From assembly GCA_947629795.1 (NCBI GenBank), contig CANRFC010000018.1, positions 1 through 53,144 of the forward strand: a stretch of DNA of 53,144 nucleotides, given 5' to 3'. Shown here one piece after another: positions 49,093-53,144 of this stretch. The notes under the pieces are model-generated. The model was not told where the DNA came from, did no database searches, and worked only from the letters and a program-made list of their open reading frames with translations. Both the position numbers and the translations under genes were made by a program. The first letter of the stretch is position 1; every line of letters starts with the position of its first letter. Origin of the DNA: an uncultured Oscillospiraceae bacterium (GTDB taxonomy: Bacteria; Bacillota; Clostridia; Oscillospirales; Oscillospiraceae).

Positions 49093-49857
49093 ATGGCGCA
49101 AGCGCGGTTCCTGGCGGTGCGGCCGGGGCGCATCCACGATGCCGGGGGGCGGGGCGTGCCCCTGGCCCACCTGGCCTACCGGGTGGGGGAGGGGCCCCAC
49201 CTCTTTCGGGCAGGGGGTCCGGTGACCCCCCACGGGGGATGGATGGTGATGGACTGCCCCCAGTACGCCGGGGGCGGCGAGGCCCGCCAGCTCTGCCAGG
49301 AGCTGGTGCGGGAGTGCGCCGCCCGGCGGTTCACCGGGGTGGTGTGCGACTTCCGGGGGACCTACCGCCGGGGGCTGGAGGGGGTGTGCGCCCAGGTGGC
49401 CGAGACCTGCGCCGGCCGGGGGATGGTGTGCTGCGTCCGGGAGGAATACGGCCTGGCTGCCCCCTCCGCCAGGGTGCTCCTGCCCACCGCCCTCTCCGGG
49501 GGCTCCCTGGAGGAGCGGCTGGGCCAGGCCACGGAAAAATTCGGCCGGCGGCTGTGCCTGTGGGTGGAGCGCGCCGCCGAAGATTTCCTGTTGCCCTCCC
49601 CCACGGGGAGCGGGCGGACCCTGACCCGGGAGGAGCTGGAGCGCCTGCGCTCGGAACGGGGTGGGAGCGTCTTCTTCGACCACGACCTGTGCGCCCACTA
49701 TTTTACCTATATGGCGGGAGGGGAGGGGCATTTCGTCCTCTTTGACGACGCCGGAAGCATCTGCAAGAAGCTCCGCCTGGCCCAGGAGCTGGGGGTGGAG
49801 AGCGCCATCCTGCCCTTCGACCAGGTGGACGACATCCTGGGAGAGCTGCTGGAGTAG
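49093..49857 (+). CDS. Hypothetical protein, possible degenerate TIM barrel
   Basis: 254 residues, no signal peptide or membrane helix. Regular strand-helix alternation (WMVMDCPQY, GVVCDFRGTYRRG, LCLWVERAAED, HFVLFDDAG, ESAILPFDQVDDILGELLE) suggests a TIM barrel of the glycosidase/YaaH-like kind, but the usual DxxDxDxE catalytic line is not present. Very Arg/Gly/Cys-rich composition. GGGAG precedes the ATG. Ends in a strong bidirectional terminator shared with rpsU. Confidence 0.75.
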   Translation: MAQARFLAVRPGRIHDAGGRGVPLAHLAYRVGEGPHLFRAGGPVTPHGGWMVMDCPQYAGGGEARQLCQELVRECAARRFTGVVCDFRGTYRRGLEGVCAQVAETCAGRGMVCCVREEYGLAAPSARVLLPTALSGGSLEERLGQATEKFGRRLCLWVERAAEDFLLPSPTGSGRTLTREELERLRSERGGSVFFDHDLCAHYFTYMAGGEGHFVLFDDAGSICKKLRLAQELGVESAILPFDQVDDILGELLE

Positions 49858-49861
49858 GGCA

Positions 49862-49896
49862 AAAAGATCCCGTGTCCATAGGACACGGGATCTTTT
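49862..49896. terminator. Bidirectional terminator between the hypothetical gene and rpsU
   Basis: AAAAGATCCCGTGTCC (49862-49877) pairs perfectly with GGACACGGGATCTTTT (49881-49896) around ATA. The flanking A- and T-runs serve both convergent genes. Confidence 0.95.
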
Positions 49897-49905
49897 GATC
49901 GGCGT

Positions 49906-50088
49906 TTACCAATACTTTTTACGATTCTTCCGGGCGGCCTCAGACTTCTTGCGACGCTTGACGCTCGGGCTTTCGTAATGCTCGCGCTTGCGGACCTCGG
50001 CAAGGACGCCCGACTTGGCGCAGCTACGCTTAAAACGCTTCAGCGCGTTCTCCAGGGACTCGCCCTCTTTGACGCGGATTTCCGACAT
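49906..50088 (-). CDS. rpsU: 30S ribosomal protein S21
   Basis: 60 residues, highly basic: [20 protein letters not shown] followed by a Lys/Arg-rich helix and the end RKNRKKYW. S21 assists translation initiation near the anti-Shine-Dalgarno region. An ATG at 50142 extends the frame, but the start at 50088 matches the family and follows GGAGGGAGGGGAAAG. Single-gene unit with its own consensus promoter. Confidence 0.97.
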   Translation of the reverse strand: MSEIRVKEGESLENALKRFKRSCAKSGVLAEVRKREHYESPSVKRRKKSEAARKNRKKYW

Positions 50089-50165
50089 TGACTTTCCCCT
50101 CCCTCCGAAGCGGCGGCTGTGGACCCGCCGCGAAAGGGCCACATGGATATGGCTTTAACAGTAGC

Positions 50166-50194
50166 ATTATACTCGCGCAAGGCGAAAATGTCAA
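50166..50194 (-). promoter_or_regulatory. Promoter of rpsU
   Basis: Minus-strand TTGACA (50194-50189), a 17-nt spacer and TATAAT (50171-50166). Both hexamers match consensus. It lies immediately after the leuS stop codon region. Confidence 0.92.
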
Positions 50195-50212
50195 GCAGGA
50201 ATTGCGCTGGAC

Positions 50213-52639
50213 TTATTTTCCAGGCTTGACGATGAAGTTCACCAGCTTGCCGGGAACGTGGATGGTCTTGATGACCTCCATGCCGGTGAGGAATTTCTGC
50301 ACGTTGGGCACGGCCTTGGCGGCGGCTTCGATGGCGGCGTTGTCGCTGTCCGCCGGGACCTCCACGGTGCCCCGGAGCTTGCCGCCCACCTGCACGGCGA
50401 TGGTGGCGGTGGCCGAGAGGGTCTTGGACTCGTCATAGGCGGGCCAGGCCATCTGGCAGGCCATCTTTCCCTCCTTGGCGGCGAAGCCCAGGGTCTCCCA
50501 GAGCTCCTCGGTCATGTGGGGGGCGAAGGGGTTGAGGAGCTGGAGCAGGACCTGGTAGTCCCCCTTGGTGCAGCCATTGGCGTAGAAGTCGTTGACCAGG
50601 GCCATGAGGGTGGCGATGGCGGTGTTGAACTTCATGGCGTCAATGTCGTCGGAGACCTTCTTGATGGCCTTGTGGATGGCGCTCTCGTTGGCGGCGGAGT
50701 AGCCCTCTCCGTCCTTTGCCTGCTCGGCCAGGTTCCACACCCGGTCCAGGAAGCGCTTGCAGCCCTTCACCGCGTTGTCGCTCCAGGCGGCGGCCTTCTC
50801 AAAGTCGCCGATGAACATGATATAGGTGCGCATGGTGTCGGCACCGTAGGCGGCGATGACGTCATCGGGATTGACCACGTTGCCCCGGGACTTGCTCATC
50901 TTCTCGCCGCCCTCGCCCAGGATCATGCCGTGGCTGGTGCGCTTGGCGTAGGGCTCCTTGGTGGGCACCGCCCCGATGTCGTAGAGGAACTTGTGCCAGA
51001 ACCGGGAGTAGAGCAGATGGAGGGTGGTGTGCTCCATGCCGCCGTTGTACCAGTCCACCGGGGACCAGTAATCCATGGCCTCCTTGGAGGCGATGGCCTT
51101 GTCGTTATTGGGGTCCATATACCGCAGGAAGTACCAGCTGGAGCCCGCCCACTGGGGCATGGTGTCGGTCTCCCGTTTGGCCGGGCCGCCGCAGCAGGGG
51201 CAGGTGGTGTTCACCCAGTCGGTCATCTTGGACAGGGGGCTCTCGCCATCGTCGGTGAGCTCATAGCTCTCCACATCGGGCAGGAGCAGGGGGAGCTGAT
51301 CCTCGGGAAGGGGCACCCAGCCGCACTTGTCGCACTTCACCATGGGGATGGGCTCGCCCCAGTAGCGCTGGCGGGAGAAGACCCAGTCCCGGAGCTTGAA
51401 GTTGGTCTTGCTCCGGCCGTAGCCCGCCTCCTGGACGTGCTGCTTCATGGCGGGGATGGCCTGCTTGACGGTCATGCCGTTGAGGAAGCCGGAGTTGACC
51501 ATGATGCCCGTGTCGTCCTTGAGGATGAAGGCCTCCTTGGTGATGTCGCCGCCCTTGACCACCTCGATGATGGGCAGGCCGAACTTGGTGGCGAAATCCC
51601 AGTCCCGCTGGTCGTGGCCGGGCACGCCCATGACGATGCCGGTGCCGTAGCCCATGAGGACGTAGTCGGAGACAAAGATGGGCACCTGCTTGCCGGTGGC
51701 GGGGTTGACGGCCTCGATGCCCTCCAGGCGCACGCCGGTCTTGTCCTTGTTGAGCTCGCTGCGCTCGAAGTCGGACTTCCGGGCGGCCTCGGCCTGATAG
51801 GCCTCCACCTCGTCCCAGTTCTTGATCTGGTCCTTCCACTTCTTCAGGTACGCGTGCTCCGGGGACATGACCATGTAGGTCACGCCGAAGAGGGTGTCGC
51901 ACCGGGTGGTGTAGACGGTGAGGGTATCCCCGTTGGTGGCCTGGAAGTCGATCTCGGCACCCTCGGAGCGGCCGATCCAGTTCTTCTGCTGGATCTTCAC
52001 CCGCTCAATGAAGTCCAGGCCGTCCAGGTCGTCGATGAGCCGGTCGGCGTACTGGGTGATCTTCAGCATCCACTGACTCTTCTCCTTGCGGATGACCGGG
52101 GAGCCGCACCGCTCGCAGACCCCCTCCACCACCTCTTCGTTGGCCAGCACGCACTTGCAGGAGGTGCACCAGTTCACGGGCATGGTGGCCTTGTAGGCCA
52201 GGCCCTTCTTCCAGAGCTGGAGGAAGATCCACTGGGTCCACTTGTAGTACGCCGGATCGGTGGTGTTCACCTCCCGGTCGTAGTCGAAGGAGTAGCCCAG
52301 AGCCTGGAGCTGCTGCCGGAAATGATCAATGTTGTCGTGGGTCACCTTGGCAGGGTGGATGTGATTCTTGATGGCGTAGTTCTCGGTGGGCAGACCGAAG
52401 GCGTCATACCCGATGGGGAAGAGGACGTTATAGCCGTCCATCCGCTTTTTCCGGCACACCACGTCCATGGCGGTGTAGGGCCGGGCGTGGCCCACGTGGA
52501 GGCCCTGACCGGAGGGGTAGGGGAACTCTACCAGGCCGTAAAACTTGGGCTTGGAGCCCCCGGTGACGGCGGCGAAAGTCTTCTCGTCCCGCCACTTCTT
52601 CTGCCACTTGGGCTCGATCTTGGCAAAATCGTATTTCAA
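50213..52639 (-). CDS. leuS: Leucyl-tRNA synthetase
   Basis: Class I synthetase, 808 residues. The HIGH-type motif is HVGH (48-51) within [16 protein letters not shown], the CP1 editing domain covers about 220-420, a zinc-ribbon-like CxxC module ([10 protein letters not shown] region) lies before it, and KMSKSRGN is near residue 578, followed by the anticodon-binding helical domain. The ATG at 52639 gives the usual [13 protein letters not shown] start. A tRNA-Leu gene lies divergently 175 bp away. The leader is too short for a T-box. Confidence 0.97.
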   Translation of the reverse strand: MKYDFAKIEPKWQKKWRDEKTFAAVTGGSKPKFYGLVEFPYPSGQGLHVGHARPYTAMDVVCRKKRMDGYNVLFPIGYDAFGLPTENYAIKNHIHPAKVTHDNIDHFRQQLQALGYSFDYDREVNTTDPAYYKWTQWIFLQLWKKGLAYKATMPVNWCTSCKCVLANEEVVEGVCERCGSPVIRKEKSQWMLKITQYADRLIDDLDGLDFIERVKIQQKNWIGRSEGAEIDFQATNGDTLTVYTTRCDTLFGVTYMVMSPEHAYLKKWKDQIKNWDEVEAYQAEAARKSDFERSELNKDKTGVRLEGIEAVNPATGKQVPIFVSDYVLMGYGTGIVMGVPGHDQRDWDFATKFGLPIIEVVKGGDITKEAFILKDDTGIMVNSGFLNGMTVKQAIPAMKQHVQEAGYGRSKTNFKLRDWVFSRQRYWGEPIPMVKCDKCGWVPLPEDQLPLLLPDVESYELTDDGESPLSKMTDWVNTTCPCCGGPAKRETDTMPQWAGSSWYFLRYMDPNNDKAIASKEAMDYWSPVDWYNGGMEHTTLHLLYSRFWHKFLYDIGAVPTKEPYAKRTSHGMILGEGGEKMSKSRGNVVNPDDVIAAYGADTMRTYIMFIGDFEKAAAWSDNAVKGCKRFLDRVWNLAEQAKDGEGYSAANESAIHKAIKKVSDDIDAMKFNTAIATLMALVNDFYANGCTKGDYQVLLQLLNPFAPHMTEELWETLGFAAKEGKMACQMAWPAYDESKTLSATATIAVQVGGKLRGTVEVPADSDNAAIEAAAKAVPNVQKFLTGMEVIKTIHVPGKLVNFIVKPGK

Positions 52640-52679
52640 AATCTATCACGCTTTCCTGCATTTTTGGAAATTCCCAACT

Positions 52680-52708
52680 ATTATAAAGGAAAACCTGTGG
52701 GATTGCAA
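52680..52708 (-). promoter_or_regulatory. Promoter of leuS
   Basis: Minus-strand TTGCAA (52708-52703), a 17-nt spacer and TATAAT (52685-52680), only about 40 nt before the start codon. Confidence 0.85.
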
Positions 52709-52761
52709 CCCCCGCCGACAACGAAACCACAAAAAATGCGGGGAGAGGGCGAAAAAAAGGG

Positions 52762-52790
52762 TTGACAACCCCTGACGGGTATGGTAATAT
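52762..52790 (+). promoter_or_regulatory. Promoter of tRNA-Leu
   Basis: TTGACA (52762-52767), a 17-nt spacer and TAATAT (52785-52790) with a TGG extended -10, 23 nt before the tRNA. Confidence 0.8.
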
Positions 52791-52813
52791 AATTCCTGCG
52801 CCGAGCGCACCAT

Positions 52814-52900
52814 GCACGAGTGGTGGAATTGGTAGACTCGCTGGCTTCAGGTGCCAGTGCTCGCAAGGGCGTGTGGGTTCGAGTCCCACCTCGTGCACCA
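52814..52900 (+). tRNA. tRNA-Leu, anticodon CAG
   Basis: 87 nt with encoded CCA. The acceptor stem GCACGAG pairs with CTCGTGC. D-loop TTGGTAGAC, anticodon stem CTGGC/GCCAG around TTCAGGT (anticodon CAG, reads CUG), a long class II variable arm (TGCTCGCAAGGGCGTG) and T-arm GTGGGTTCGAGTCCCAC are all present. The CUG-reading tRNA fits the heavy CTG codon use in this GC-rich genome. Confidence 0.97.
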
Positions 52901-52901
52901 C

Positions 52902-52938
52902 GTCGCCGCAAGCGTTTCACGCTTGCGGCGACTTTTTT
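52902..52938 (+). terminator. Terminator of the tRNA-Leu gene
   Basis: GTCGCCGCAAGCG (52902-52914) pairs perfectly with CGCTTGCGGCGAC (52920-52932), followed by TTTTTT. Confidence 0.95.
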
Positions 52939-53144
52939 CAAACGTCACCGCGGGCCCGATCCGCTGCGGCTTTCGGGAAGTCTCCCGATTTGAGGGCTCT
53001 GGAGATCGACAGCGCCGCCGGCGGTGCCGGGCGGCCTTTTCCCACTTTGGGGGAAAGCTTGCACGCTGATTTAGGTCAGTTTACAAGGAACTACACGCAG
53101 ACCGTGAAACGGGCTGCTGACAACAAACGGCGGTATGCTCCCGG
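52939..53144. other. Right edge, no gene seen
   Basis: GC-rich stretch after the tRNA terminator. I see no convincing coding frame, RNA gene or promoter; it may hold the upstream region of a gene outside the window. Confidence 0.5.

Noticed and set aside
52640-52760. T-box leader for leuS
   Set aside because: The promoter is only about 40 nt from the start codon, and no T-box core or specifier stem is visible.
50258-52765. Long plus-strand open frame opposite leuS
   Set aside because: Antisense to a complete leucyl-tRNA synthetase and of shadow composition; it also runs through the leuS promoter.

Overview
The window is a 53 kb chromosomal segment from a GC-rich, low-branching Firmicute. 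The best fit is a gut member of the Clostridia in the Oscillospiraceae group (Flavonifractor/Pseudoflavonifractor/Intestinimonas-like). This is inferred from Firmicute gene orders (L7Ae-like gene-rpsL-rpsG-fusA-tuf; dprA-topA-trmFO; acpP-rnc-smc-ftsY; yhbY-nadD-yqeK-LCP-rsfS), very strong Shine-Dalgarno sequences, many GTG/TTG starts, textbook sigma-A promoters with 17-nt spacers, and a Ktr-type potassium system. No species name can be proved from the sequence.

Layout. 0.3-5.4 kb: the 'str' translation operon (L7Ae-like protein, S12, S7, EF-G, EF-Tu), ending in a duplicated terminator. 5.4-9.0 kb: an MscS channel, a DUF4830 membrane protein, an RsuA-type pseudouridine synthase and a PucR/CdaR regulator. 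9.1-13.2 kb: a cell-division/cell-wall block (ftsE, ftsX, coiled-coil M23 hydrolase, S41 protease). 13.4-15.4 kb: greA with an attenuator-like leader, and lysS. 15.4-19.7 kb: an AT-rich genomic island inserted in the 3' end of lysS. It carries six cargo genes and no recombinase: a 2TM coiled-coil protein plus a beta-rich hypothetical; an endonuclease/exonuclease/phosphatase (EEP) protein plus an overlapping hypothetical; and a divergent HTH regulator/Ig-like lipoprotein pair. 19.9-29.8 kb: ktrBA, SpoU methyltransferase, dprA, topA, trmFO, plsX, acpP, rnc. 29.9-31.5 kb, minus strand: a Lit/DUF1461 membrane protein and a YhhN-like protein. 31.7-41.7 kb: smc, zinc-ribbon protein, ftsY, rph, PQ-loop-like protein, rdgB, yhbY, a nadD-yqeK fusion, LytR-CpsA-Psr, rsfS. 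42.5-49.0 kb, minus strand: an AbrB/glycosyltransferase cassette and a long run of azlD, azlC, VanX-like dipeptidase, GNAT, M24 peptidase, AP-endonuclease-like TIM barrel and YqeG phosphatase. 49.1-52.9 kb: an unknown gene, rpsU, leuS and a divergent tRNA-Leu(CAG).

The core genes cover translation and its quality control, envelope growth and division, lipid synthesis and chromosome maintenance. The least ordinary parts are the lysS-targeted island, the paired covarying REP hairpins at both ends of the window, the covarying twin terminators inside the island, the self-regulated AbrB-glycosyltransferase cassette, the greA leader hairpin and the structured rpsL-rpsG spacer. The island's EEP gene pair and 2TM pair are the best candidates for an undescribed system, but their function is inference only.
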